A DNA stretch of 64,000 bases from Vesta saturnalis. Taxonomy: Eukaryota > Arthropoda > Insecta > Coleoptera > Lampyridae. The stretch covers positions 326,001-390,000 of the forward strand of contig JARFJB010002192.1 of NCBI GenBank assembly GCA_036346205.1, given 5' to 3'. Shown piece after piece: positions 1-10,329 of the stretch. Under the pieces are notes generated by a model that worked only from the letters and a program-made list of their open reading frames with translations, did no database searches and was not told the DNA's origin. Both the position numbers and the translations under genes were made by a program. The stretch's first letter is position 1. Each line of letters begins with the position of its first letter.

Positions 1-1350
1 GAGATGTAGATAACAATCTATTTTTAGAAATTATAATGAAACAGTGGATTGTCTTTGTTCTTTTACCTTGAAAATTGTAAGCATAGACTTTGAAGCGTTG
101 ACAATGGGTCGCCTTTGTTATTGATTTCCTAGAATTTCAGAAGCTATGACTCAGCCAAAACAATAGATCGTCTTTGCTCTTACACCTTGAAAATTGTAAG
201 CATAGACTTTGAACAATGAGCCTCATTCTTGATTTCCTGGAATTGAGATGTGGAATCTCGACCTGAACAATAGACCGCCTTTTTCGGGGGAAACGGTTGC
301 GAAACAGCTATCTGTTTTGGGAAACGGACCCCCTGTTTTTAGGAAACGGCTACCTGTTTTTAGGAAACGGCTACCTGTTTTTAGGAAACGGCTACCTGTT
401 TTTAGGAAACGGCTACCTGTTTAGGGGAACGGCCACCTGTTTAGACAACCTGAGGGGGCGTGGCTTTGAAACATGCACCTCAGGGCTCTTGATTTCCTAG
501 AATTGAGATAACAATCTATTTCTAACTGAACAATGGATCGTCTTTGCAGAGGTGTGACCTTATAAGCATAAACTTTAAATCGTTGACAATGGATTGCCTT
601 TGTTCTTGAAAGAGATGTATTTAGATAACAATCTATTTTTATAAATCAACCAGAACAATGAATCGTCTTTATTCATTTACCTTGAAAATTATAAGCATAG
701 ACTTTGAACAATACATCGTCTTTGTTCATGATTTCTCAGAATTGAGATAACAATTTATTTTTTATAACTCGACCAGAAGAATGTTCTTTTACCTTGAAAA
801 TTGTAAGCATAGACTTTGAAGCGTTGATAATACATCGCCTTCATTCTTGATTTCCTAGAATTGAGATAACAATTTATTTTTATAACTGAAGAATGAATCG
901 CTTTTGTTCTTTTACCTTGAAAATTGTAAGCATAGACTTTGAACAATGCATCGTCTTTGTTCTTGATTTCTCAGAATTGAGATAACAAACTATTTTTATA
1001 ACTCATAAAACAATGAATCGTCTTTGTTCATTTACCTTGAAAATTATAAGCATAGACTTTGAACAATACATCATCTTTGTTCTTGATTTCCTAGAATTGA
1101 GATTACAATTTATTTTTATAACTCGACCAGAAGAATGAATCACTTTTGTTCTTTTACCTTGAAAATTGTAAGCATAGACTTTGAAGCGTTGACAATGCAT
1201 CGCCTTTGCTATTGATTTCCTAGAATTGAGATAACAATCTATCTTTAGAATAACGGAACAATAGATAGTCTTTGGTCTCTCGTGTGGCCTTGAAAATTGT
1301 AAGCATAGACTTTGAACAATGGGCCCCCTTGATTTCTCAGAATAGGGCAC
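1..1350. repeat. ~122-bp tandem repeat array
   Basis: The motif GCATAGACTTTGAA recurs at about 81, 200, 566, 694, 808, 929, 1051, 1173 and 1302. Spacings are 114-129 bp, with one gap of about three periods. Each unit also has CCTTGAAAATTGTAAG before the motif and GAATTGAGATAACAAT after it. Units are diverged (single-base changes and small indels), so this is an aged minisatellite. Short ORFs seen on the minus strand across it repeat with the unit and are not genes. Confidence 0.9.
313..446. repeat. 21-bp minisatellite nested in the 122-bp array
   Basis: About six units of TGTTTTTAGGAAACGGCTACC lie head to tail. The four central ones are nearly identical and the outer ones degenerate. The block sits where the 122-bp array has its one long gap, so it replaced or interrupted units. 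The same core, AAACGG-N-TACCTGTTT, occurs in scattered form near 15.25-15.42 kb and 45.66-46.06 kb. Confidence 0.9.
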
Positions 1351-1480
1351 TTGAGGGGGGCACTTAAAACATGCATAGACTTGCTTGAGACTGAGGGGGC
1401 AATGACCTTCAGGAATAGATGCAGGCTAAAATTGACGTAGACAATCAACAATCTAGTAACTTTTCTAGTGACTTTTCTAC

Positions 1481-1639
1481 TGACCTTGAAGGACTCGTGC
1501 AAGCATGATATTGAAGAGGCGGGCTTACACACCTACCACGTGGCCTTGAAGAGACATGGTTACCTACCACGTGGTCTGAGGTGACCTTGAAGATGATGAC
1601 CTTGATAAACCGTGTACGTAGGCAATGTGATGACCTTGA
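1481..1639. promoter_or_regulatory. Cluster of TGACCTTGA (nuclear-receptor half-site-like) motifs
   Basis: Perfect TGACCTTGA occurs at 1481-1489, 1582-1590, 1597-1605 and 1631-1639, with variants near 1402 (TGACCTTCA) and 1541 (TGGCCTTGA). The reverse complement TCAAGGTCA is the extended half-site known for ERR and FTZ-F1/SF-1 monomeric nuclear receptors. What is seen is the motif cluster. A regulatory role is inference: the motif resembles CCTTGAAAA in the adjacent tandem array and could be repeat remnant. No transcription start or gene is recognised next to it. Confidence 0.3.
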
Positions 1640-3125
1640 GCAGAAACACTCGTAGAAAAAGTATAGTAGAAAAGTGGCTTAGAACCGCTATAGCTATACT
1701 ACTCTCTTCTTTCAACATTTTTGAGCCGAATAGTCACAAATTGGTATCCGGAATTACGCGTCCCCTCTCTTTCCTTATCAAAGGGTGAAGTGATCGAAAC
1801 GACGCCATGATGCTAATGACGTCATACCCCTATACATACTTTACACACACTTTATAAGCTGCAAAGAATGTTTTTTGTTAAAATACAATTATACAAGTCG
1901 ATCCGTTTTAGGCCGAAAATTTAAACAAAATTATAAACATAAGTAAGCAAAAAAATATATATTTTTTTGTTTCCATATTTAATTTACATTCTTAATATTT
2001 TAAAACTGTTTTTTAAAAATTATCAAGTTTAGAAACACTTCAAATGTTTCTAGCGCACATGTTGTTTCGAACGTCGATAAACAAGATAGGTACGTTAAAA
2101 CAGATATTATTATTAGTAGTATTTTGTATCTACATTCTCTATAACTGCAGCAGATAGTTAAAATATAATTTCAAATTGAACAGCTCGTGTTCGGCCACAC
2201 AAGACAACCCGAATGAATGCCCTTTGATAAATAAAGCAAATTAAGCATAACAGTACATAGCACACGTAATGCTATATCTGTAGCGGAAATTAAGCATGCT
2301 TGAATATATTTCTCTTAGATAATTTAGTTTACAAGTGATAATTAACATTCTCTCAAGCTTAATACAAAATTAAATTATTTCGTTGCGTAAAAATTAGTAG
2401 TGCTGTGCAAAATAATTTTCATTTCTATATTAATAAGTTAACATTAAATATTAAATTGTATTTTATTACATTTCAGCATTTGTCTTATACAGTGCAAACC
2501 TGTAACTTTGACTACATTCAGGAAATCAAAAATAATTTTTCATTTCGTAAAATGCGTGGACTGGACCAGCTATGACTTACCACTACTATTATTAAAATAT
2601 AATTAAAACCATATGTTTTAGTAGTTTTTAAGTACTTTTATTTTGGACGCTGATGGACGTTCTGTCACACTAATAAATGTTAAACGATCGCAAATCTGGT
2701 ACAATGCTGATATGCGCGTAATTTGTTTTGAAATAAAAGTAAACAATTAAGAAATATTACTTTATTTTTAAAAATATTATAACACTTTTTAGGATATATA
2801 ACAGTCATGGAATAGGGGTGGCTTCTCAACACAACTTTTATACCGGTAGCTAGTCTTCTTACGCATTTTATTGCTTGTATGTAATCTGAATTTCAAAAGA
2901 ACAGATTTTTTGATTTTGCAGAAGACTTACCACGATTTTTGTATGTCAGTTCCCTTATAAATTTGCTCCAGGGATTATGTGTTATGTTCCATAAGAAGCC
3001 TACTACGGACGTAGTTTTTTTGCAGTCGTATCATTCGAGGTTTACATCTCGATCTAAGAACGTTAAATTACAAATAAAAATTACAAACTTGTTATTTTAA
3101 AAAAAAAGACAACATCGTTTATACG
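1640..3125. other. AT-rich stretch without recognised genes
   Basis: No ORF, RNA or element is recognised. The sequence is AT-rich with short homopolymers. The last ~100 bases may be 5' untranslated sequence of the retroelement relic that starts at 3126. Confidence 0.6.
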
Positions 3126-3736
3126 ATGTTTGAACCGGGCTACAACGGGCGCTACTTTCAGATGTACCTAGAGGAACGAGCAGCGCGTGGAGAGCTGTCA
3201 CCGACTATGTCCCGGGAGTTCGCAATACCATCGTTACTCGATCTACCGTTCGAGAGTGCGAACAGTGACGCGCCACCTACCGTCACCGCACAGAAGAAGA
3301 GGCGGCAAAAGAAGACAAGACCACCACCGCTGGAAGGCATCACCCCGATAGCAATGGATCACCGATTAAAAGACCCGCTGATGACCACAGCCGCCGCCGT
3401 CGCAACCGCCACCGACACCATTGAAGAAGAGGCCCGCCCCGGATCCACCAGCCTCGACGACTTTGTATTATAGAACAAGAAGCGGAAAAAGACCCCGAAG
3501 GTACGCTCGCCTACGCCGCCGGCCACCAATAACGTGTTCCTGGCCCTTGAAGAGTTTACGGACAACCCAGAAGCAGACAACACAAGAGGACACCAAGGAG
3601 AAAGTGCCGCCGGTAATCCTTCGTGAGAAGAAGAACTGGGCGCGTCATCTTGAATGCCAACGTATGGTACTCCGTACCATACCTATCAGGCAACGAGCGA
3701 CATGTTGGCTAAGATGGCGTACCCGTAGAACTCAAT
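3126..3736 (+). pseudogene. ORF1 (gag-like) relic of a Jockey-type non-LTR retrotransposon
   Basis: The reading frame opens at ATG 3126 and reads 115 codons with a basic KKRRQKKTR patch to a TAG at 3471-3473. It continues in the same frame (KKRKKTPKV, then TNNVFLALEEF) to a second stop near 3650. From about 3600 another frame gives KVPPVILREKKNW, and a further shift gives TPYHTYQ before a stop near 3727. The PPV-REKKNW and YHTYQ blocks are hallmarks of the RNA-binding ORF1 protein of insect Jockey-like elements. It is therefore an ORF1 copy with one in-frame stop and at least two frameshifts or small deletions. No endonuclease or reverse transcriptase follows; the next feature is a repeat-rich 3' region. 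GC content and codon use contrast sharply with the AT-rich flanks. Function when intact was nucleic-acid binding and RNP formation. Confidence 0.72.
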
Positions 3737-4447
3737 TCAATTCAATTCAATTCAATATATATTTATTGTCCCATAATCGATATTTTACAAGTAGTATTTT
3801 ATCGACATTCCTCCAGGTGTCCAATCAACGCCCTGTAGAAATGCTTACATTCCTGATTCAACAATAATGCTCCTTAACTAGGGTAGAAGGCTCGCCGAGC
3901 TCCGGGTAGTGTGAAACCCTGTGCAAGCAATCCTGAATCAAATAAAGAACACGCTGCTCCGCTTGCCTCCTCCCTCGTGTTACCTATATTAAGATGTTGG
4001 AGTCGTCGCCGAGGCGGCGGCTCCCTCATCTGTACTCGGGCTATTCTCGTCCTTTAATTAAGGACACCGCAGTGCTGTGTACGGCTATTCTCGCACCCGT
4101 CCTAAATCGTATTGTCTAAGATGCGGCAATCGCATCTGTGCGTAAGCAATCTACGCCCGTTCCTACCTTCTTATCTTTAACTAAGCTACCTGCGGCAGCT
4201 GTCCGCCGGATAATCCTGCGCCGCCTATTCCTAATTTAAGAATTACTCTAAACCTGCTCAGATGCAGGTTGTGAAAGCTGCCGCCTCCCGCCCTTATGTT
4301 CCTTATCTAAAGGCGTCACATGACACCTGTACGCGGCCTAACACCGCGCCCTTTCCTATATTCTTAACTAAGACCACAATGGAGTCCGAGCTTTTTATTA
4401 TTATTTTATTTTATTGTATATTATATTGTAATTGTAATAAATACTAA
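3731..4447 (+). mobile_element. GC-rich 3' region of the ORF1-only retroelement, with internal degenerate repeats
   Basis: The region begins with four to five ATTCA repeats (3731-3756). It then carries several imperfect repeats of GC-rich blocks alternating with CCT-TTAA-TAAG type AT blocks (near 4050, 4180, 4235, 4310 and 4365), and ends in an A/T-rich tail with AATAAA-type sequence near 4437. Repetitive 3' regions are known in some Jockey-clade elements. That this belongs to the relic at 3126 is inferred from shared GC-rich composition and adjacency. Confidence 0.5.
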
Positions 4448-4464
4448 ATCGAAACAGAAAAGGT

Positions 4465-4817
4465 CACGTATATCATTCCCTTCCCAAGGGGGAGGGCGGG
4501 TTGTTTGAGCCTTCCAAGCTCCTTCAGCCACAATCATGGATTCCCAGCATGCATTAATACATTACGCATGGTGGGATTACGAATGGGTGTGGTCAGGATA
4601 GGATCGAAAAGAACGGAATTAGGGTTCTGAGGGGGAAAATACTACCCCAGAATTCACCTAAATAGCTGCACCTGATGTGCAGTAACCATGCCGCTACCTG
4701 TGTATGAGGAAAACCCCCTTAAAAAATTTCATACAAGGTAGACGGTAACTGGAATCGAACCCATTACCTTCCGAACGCTAAGCAGGTCGTGTCACCACTA
4801 CTCTATCAGCTCGGTTA
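4465..4817 (-). mobile_element. tRNA-derived SINE, copy 1
   Basis: Read on the minus strand, a tRNA-like head starts near 4817 with a box-A-like GAGCTGATAGAGTAGTGG and a perfect box B, GGTTCGATTCC (4751-4761). A ~270-bp body with paired G-rich and C-rich blocks follows. The whole unit aligns with 19430-19770 on the plus strand, which defines a family. Such elements are transcribed by RNA polymerase III and mobilised by a partner LINE; the partner is not identified here. Confidence 0.82.
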
Positions 4818-4822
4818 TGGTA

Positions 4823-4829
<7 letters not shown>

Positions 4830-4879
<50 letters not shown>
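4830..4879. repeat. (TA)n microsatellite
   Basis: About 25 uninterrupted TA dinucleotides directly upstream (in SINE orientation) of the SINE head. Confidence 0.95.
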
Positions 4880-4882
<3 letters not shown>

Positions 4883-5470
4883 TGTTTGAGAGCAAACCGT
4901 ACTTCTATTATAGATTTGTAGTAACTTCTCACTGGCCAAGCCAGAATTTGGGTTTATGGAAACACTTCCTTTTACTTTGTGTTTTTTATTTCAGCTGTTA
5001 ACTGTCCCTAATTTTGGAACTTCATCAGAACGTTAGTGACTAGTTACTAGACAATTATCCCTTCCTTAGTCCTATTGTAAGTGTATTTCCTGCATCTGGC
5101 TTTCATGCCTAATTAGGTAGTCCACAGTTGTAAACGTTAACACAAAAACACGTTAAAATTACAGTATAACTAATATTTAAGTTGTAAATGTAAAATTGTT
5201 GACATACACTCTTTAAAACTATAATAAAAGGACAAACAGTTAAAATCCGTCAAGATATTAAAAAATCTCATCTTTCAACAACAAATGATAAAGTAATTAC
5301 TAACAATACTAACCTTTTTCACACATAAAAGCGCACGCTGCGAGATTATTTTGAGAACACAAAGCAGCTGATAATTCTTTAAATTGTGGAAGGGGTATAC
5401 AAATTACATAAAAGAAGGAGAAACGTAAACATATTTTAAATATGTAACATTACCTTACAGAGTATTGTGA
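4880..5470. other. AT-rich stretch without recognised genes
   Basis: Nothing recognisable. The right end approaches the 3' end of the minus-strand Jockey-like element. Confidence 0.55.
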
Positions 5471-5629
5471 CAGTGCTTTTTTTTCTTTGGGGATTCTTCT
5501 TTCTTCTTGGTTTCTTTCCATATTTGTTCTTCCGGCAGTTTAGGGATCTTCACCCTCTTCAGCCCTGGGTTTTATGTGTTTGTGATGTGTTTTATTTATG
5601 TATTATAAGTGGTAACAATTTTGATGTTT

Positions 5630-6460
5630 TTACTTTGTGAGGAAAAAATGTATATTTTGCATGTTTAAAGTTAGAGTATAATGGGTTCTATCATAGGATG
5701 GGTAGAGTTGTCCGTTTTCGTTGCGGCGGTCATCATCGTTTTGTCTTTGAGGATTGGTTGGTGGATATTCTCTTAGGATGTAAGGAGTGGTGTCGAAGGG
5801 TTCTTCGAACTCCTCGGGTAGGTTGTCTACTAGTTGTAGTAGGAGTGCTTGGAGATATTTAAATTTGGCTTTGGGTTTTCGTGGTAGTCGGGGTTTGTTG
5901 GAGAATGGCAATAGTGATATTTGTTTAGATGTACAGTGTCACCGTTTACCCTGCGATTTATGTATTTGGTTTGTAGTGTTTTTAATCTGTCAGTTATTGC
6001 TTAAATGTTGGCGTATTGTATGGTTAATTGGTTAGGGTGTCTGTGGTGTAGTTTGTGTATGGTGCGTAGTATTTTCCTTTCGCAGGAGGCGAGGGATTTG
6101 AGTTGGCTGGTTTATTGGGTTGCGTACAATGGAGCGCGGTAGTCGAGTATTGGCCGGATGTAGGTTTTGTACGTATGTTGCAGGGTTTTGGATATTTGCA
6201 AAAATACAACTTAAAAAGGAAATCGGTCTGTAGGATGAAGGTTGGGAAGGGTCGGATCCAGATTTGGATATCATGGCGGTTGAACCGGACTTTCATTCCG
6301 TCGGAAAATAGGATAGGGCAAGGAATCGGTTGTATATTCGACCTAACTGTCTAATGACGTTTTGTGATAAGTTCTTTAGTATTTGTCGGTTAAGTCGTCT
6401 TGTCTAGGAGTAGAATTTCTCCCTTGCCTAAAAGTTTGTAGTATTTGTTCGGGTGAGATG
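5630..6460 (-). pseudogene. RT and C-terminal remnant of the Jockey-like element
   Basis: One minus-strand frame reads DPSQPSSYRPISFLS, the conserved entry motif of Jockey-type reverse transcriptase. It passes directly into text typical of the far C-terminal region (NPINQPTQIPRLLRKE). The palm domain with the catalytic YADD or FADD box, about 300 codons, is therefore deleted between them. A separate frame (5911 to 5630) encodes a tail with PEEFEEPFDTTPY and RNENGQLYPSYD. The piece is non-functional. Two overlapping minus frames at 6030-6296 both contain recognisable parts, which shows at least one frameshift. Confidence 0.7.
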
Positions 6461-6954
6461 GAACTGAGGAAAGGGTCGTCTGATAGTTCATGTGGTCTGT
6501 GGTTTTGGTTTTGGAACACCTCAAGGTTTTGCTCGAGCCGAGATTTGAAATCGTCAAACGATGGATCGTCGGGTGTGGTGAGAACGTCTTTCAGGTGAAG
6601 GCAGAACAGGTCAGCTTTCTCCTGGTCCGAAACTACGTTACATTGAGGGTTGATTAGGTGGCAATTTTGTTTGGTTTTTTGTTTTGTTAGGACCTTAAAT
6701 TTGTGCCAAAATTTAGGGCCTTCACGGTAGTCTAGTTTGGCTGTTTCTTTAATCCAGTTTTCCTGGGTGTATTTGTTGGTCTCTAGTCGGATTAGTGCGT
6801 TTAGTCGGATGTACTCGGTTTCAAGTATTGGGTCCCTGGTTTTTAGAAATCGACGGTATATCCGTCACTTTTATTTAATCAGGAGGACAATGCGGGGGGA
6901 AGTGGTTTCCGGGAGATATCGATTATTTTTGTGGAGATTGCTGTATTGGCTGCG

Positions 6955-7775
6955 TCAGATATGAATTGGGTTAGTCCTCGTATGGCTCTGCCCATGTTGT
7001 CGGTGGTGTTTAGGGGTAGGTCTGGGAGGTTCTTGGAATGCATTCCAATCGGCGTTGTGAAAGTTCCTGCGTGTGACAGTAGTTTGTGTTGAGGGAAGTG
7101 GGAGGCCTAGGGATGTCTTGACTAGTAAAGGAAAGTGGTCTGATGTTATTATTGTGCCGAGGTCGCAGTTGTGCTCTAAGTATTGTGTCAATTGTTCGGA
7201 GCATATTATGTGATCGGGTATTGAGTAGCCGTTACGTCCGATAAAAGTGAGGTGGATGTTCCTTATTCTTAATATTGGTAGACTGAGTAGTTTGTCCGTT
7301 AGTATTTGTCCGTTCGGGTTGTCGGTCGTGTCTCCGAATTGTTAGTGTCTAGCGTTTAGGTCACTGAGTAGTACTGTATTGAGGATGTTGGCTATGTAGC
7401 GTAGTAGTGGAGAGGAAGGGGTGTTGTGTCCGGAAGGGTTATAGTAGCAGAAGACTATTATAGGGGATGATGGAAGGTGGACCCTTGCAGCTACACATTC
7501 AAGGTGTTGAAAGTACGGCAGTAACGTGTAGGAAGCAGATGAGTATCGGGTGGGTATAAGGAGTGCAATACCTCGTTTACCCCGGTCGGGATTGTTGCGA
7601 AGGTATGTGTTGTAGTGGGATATGTTGAGGGTACCCGGTTGGTTAATTTTGTCTCTGTTATAGCTAGTATTTCTACGCGATCTGTGACGAGTAGGTGTTT
7701 GATCAGGTGGCGTTTTCCTCAAACACCACCCGCGTTAACACTCCCTATTGTTAGATCCATTGTTGCGAGAATGAA
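6955..7775 (-). pseudogene. Endonuclease (EEP) domain relic of the Jockey-like element
   Basis: Reading minus from about 7770, the text gives ILAITETKL (catalytic Glu of the exonuclease-endonuclease-phosphatase fold), then NNPDRGKRGIALLI, then LLSDLNARH (the GDFNARH-type motif). Further down, near 7150, it gives ITSDHFPL (the SDH motif). These are the signature positions of the target-nicking endonuclease at the start of ORF2. The frames change at least twice and several stops interrupt it, so it is dead. The first 30 or so codons begin at MDLTIGSVNAGG near 7760. Confidence 0.78.
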
Positions 7776-8125
7776 GGATTGAAAGTTAGAGACTGTGGAT
7801 AGGAATTTACTACGGTCGGTAATAAGGGGTCCTAAAACCGACCTTTGCACTGCTCCAAGCGCAGTACAATCGCCCATGTAAGAATTCCCTGGCTACGTAG
7901 TCCATCCTCTTCGCGATAAGATCGCGCCTATCTGGGAAGATAGTGAACAAGGTAAACGTTAAGGTTTGCAGTAAGATGTTGATCATGAAAAAGTGCTCGT
8001 GCCTCTCATCATCACGATCGGAAGAGGTGGTGGAAGCTGTTTCCAGCTTGGAAAGGGGGGCTACATTGGTAGAAGAGGATGGGATCTCCCGCCGTTTCTC
8101 ACAGTTGAAAATGTAAGAAGGGTGT

Positions 8126-8329
8126 GATCCGCCGCCTCCTCAACAGGAGGGGCACTTCAGGGAATGGGTAGGACACTCTACTGCTAGGTGGTCCACCTGG
8201 GTGCAGGTGGAGCAATATTTAGGAATAGATCCGCCGCCTCCTCAACAGGAGGGGCACTTCAGGGAATGGGTAGGACACTCTACTGCTAGGTGGTCCACCT
8301 GGGTGCAGGTGGAGCAATATTTAGGAATA
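8126..8329 (-). repeat. 102-bp tandem duplication covering a retroelement zinc knuckle
   Basis: The segment 8126-8227 is repeated exactly head to tail at 8228-8329. On the minus strand each copy encodes YCSTCTQVDHLAVECP, a CCHC knuckle, followed by HSLKCPSC and then an in-frame TGA. The duplication keeps frame (34 codons), but the stop is present in both copies, so it arose before or at duplication. It is probably a slippage or repair duplication in the dead element. Confidence 0.85.
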
Positions 8330-8352
8330 GGTTTGGGGGTGTGTGGAGGCTC

Positions 8353-8883
8353 TCATTGGTAGCGTCTGCCGAACATACAGACGCCGTTATGCAAAAGGAA
8401 GTCTATGGATGATTTGGAGTGTGTAAGGATACGAAAAAACGACGTGGGACGGTTGGTGGCTCTAGAAACTATACGGATGGCCTTGGTAACTCGAGGAAGG
8501 TCTATGGCCTGTATAATTTCTTCTTCGGTTATGTCACAATCAACCTCGCGGATGACACATGACAGGGAGAGGGATTTGGGTGCGGGACGGGTGTGGATTG
8601 GGCTGGATGGGGTTCCAAAGGTGGCTTGTATGGATTTGCCCACTTCAGAGGTCGGGATGGGTTGAGAGGTTTCGATTATGGCAGTTTGGTTGTGGTTAAA
8701 TCTAAGATTTACCAACGGGAGTTGGAGAGGGCGCAAGGTAGTGTACAGCTGCTTCAGGGAAACAACTGAAAAGGTGGAGGGTGAGGGTGAAGGTGGCGCC
8801 CTGGTGGTCATTCGCGTCAACGCCGTAGTCGTCGTAGTTCGCGTTGATGCTACCGCTAGCGAAGCTACCCCAGCGTACGTCAC
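8353..8883 (-). pseudogene. ORF1 (gag-like) relic of the Jockey-like element
   Basis: An open frame of 176 codons runs on the minus strand. The N-terminus is Ser/Thr/Ala-rich (MTYAGVASLAV), followed by a nucleic-acid-binding-like region ending in NGVCMFGRRY. A CCHC zinc knuckle sits just downstream in the neighbouring frame (8340 to 8130). This order (disordered N-terminus, RRM-like middle, knuckles) matches ORF1 proteins of Jockey-like elements. The opposite-strand ORFs here are mirror artefacts. No similarity to a host gene is recognised. Confidence 0.65.
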
Positions 8884-8999
8884 AATCGGTGTCGTCGGGG
8901 TCGGGGTTAGGGTAGGCGAAAGGGGACTGGGAGGTGTGAGTTTACCATGTTTTACCAGGGTAGGCGACTATGTGAATTGGGACGTGTAATGAAAAAATT

Positions 9000-9769
9000 A
9001 CAAATGTTCCTTTGTTTGCGGAAGGTGGACTCCCACCGAGGTGCAGCCTCACATCCCGCTGGATAAAGCTTAGAGTTAGGAGTAGGAATAGGAGTAGGAA
9101 TAAATTAATTTACCTTGCTACGTTCCTCTTCTTGTGATTGGTTCTTTTCTTCAGTGGCTGGCTGTCTTCGTTGTCTTGGTCAGTTGTCCTCTATGTCCTT
9201 TCTGCTTCCTCGGTGCTGCTACTTCCGGTGCTGCGGTCTTCTTATCCCTGATAAGGAATGTTTTCCCGCTTTCTTTTGTAGTGGTATGTTAACAGTGACC
9301 ACTACTTTAGAAAAAGCGGCGAAGAACCCGCTTAATTCCGGCACGCGGTTGATTAATTAAGTGTAATTAACGCTAATTATTCTGTAACTTGTCTGATCGA
9401 TAGTACGACAAGAAGTGAATGTGATAGTGCTATTGAGTTTTCATTATATTGTATGGTAAAGGCAACCGCTGAACGAAGCTGTGTCATTTTCAGCCAATGA
9501 AGACGCAGATTAACGTTATGTCATATCACTACTTTATAAAAAGACGCTGATCGCCGTTTTGCCCGTGTTAATTACGAAATTGTGAAAAATTCTCGTACCT
9601 ATGAATTACCCCTTCAAATTACAGTTATTGATATGAAAAAAAATGTTATAGTGTCTCAAAATGTGGGTTTTAACAGAAGCCCTACTCTTTTATTACAACT
9701 ATTTTATTGACACACGGTTAGCTTCAATTAAAAAAAAAAAAATAAAGTTAATGAATTAATAATAATTTC
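9000..9769. other. Region without recognised genes
   Basis: It contains a short AGGAGTAGGAATA direct repeat at about 9078-9100, which may be part of the Jockey-like element's 5' end. The 9115-9360 open frame has no recognised similarity. Nothing else is seen. Confidence 0.5.
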
Positions 9770-9960
9770 TATCACACTGTTAGAAATAATTGAGAGGACA
9801 GAAAGGTAGCTTGCGTCCGCTGACCATGGCAACGGACAGGAATCTATTTTGCGTCCGCTGTCGATGGCTACCAACGCAAAATTACATTTTGTGGTCGCTG
9901 CGTGGACTGCAAAATGACATTTTGCGGAAGGTTGCATACAAAATTGTTTCTGTAAGGAAA
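9770..9960 (+). repeat. Dispersed repeat, family R1, copy 1
   Basis: It aligns with 50020-50180 on the same strand. Shared blocks are ATCACACTGTTAGAAATAAT versus a matching CTGCTACAAGTAAT, TTTTGCGTCCGCTG, ATGGCAAC and GCAAAATGACATTTTGC, which is itself near-palindromic. No coding content. It is probably a non-autonomous DNA element or old SINE-like repeat, class unknown. Confidence 0.65.
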
Positions 9961-10329
9961 TACTGCAGTAGGCACTTTTTGATGATAAAATTGACTTTAT
10001 ATTTCATTATTACTTACGTGTTAATTTTTTACAAATAGATACATTATGTTATTTATGTGGTACAGTTTACGTTATATATACACGCTGAAACTGGTTGGAA
10101 AGGAGATTAGTTAACAATTGTTCATCTTAAAATAACTTTATCCATTATTTAATAATACAAAGTTTTCAGGTATTGTAATAAGTAAGCTCCAAAACAATAC
10201 ATAAATATAAATATAAACGTTTTTGCAATTTCACTTATGGCAGTAATATTATTAAAAAGCAAACATTTAAATTGAATTATTAAGCCATAAATTCAGAATA
10301 ACTGAGTGTGAATAAAAATAGTATATTAC

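Larger units (their letters stand above)
5470..8990 (-). mobile_element. Decayed Jockey-like non-LTR retrotransposon
   Basis: On the minus strand the order is ORF1 with zinc knuckle (8883 to 8126), apurinic-like endonuclease (about 7770 to 6955), remnants of reverse transcriptase (about 6460 to 6030) and a C-terminal tail (5911 to 5630), ending in a T-rich tract on the plus strand near 5470-5520. This is the standard two-ORF architecture of Jockey-type elements. All parts carry stops and frameshifts, and most of the RT core is missing. Composition is GC-richer than the flanks. The outer limits are approximate because no target-site duplication was identified. Confidence 0.78.

Noticed and set aside
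3421..3867. 148-codon Arg-rich ORF as a separate gene
   Set aside because: Most of it is the +1 frame of ORF1; only its middle (PPVILREKKNW) is the real frame after a shift.
7342..7722. ORF called as an independent 126-aa protein
   Set aside because: It is a frameshifted slice of the Jockey-like endonuclease (RGKRGIALLI, SDLNARH).
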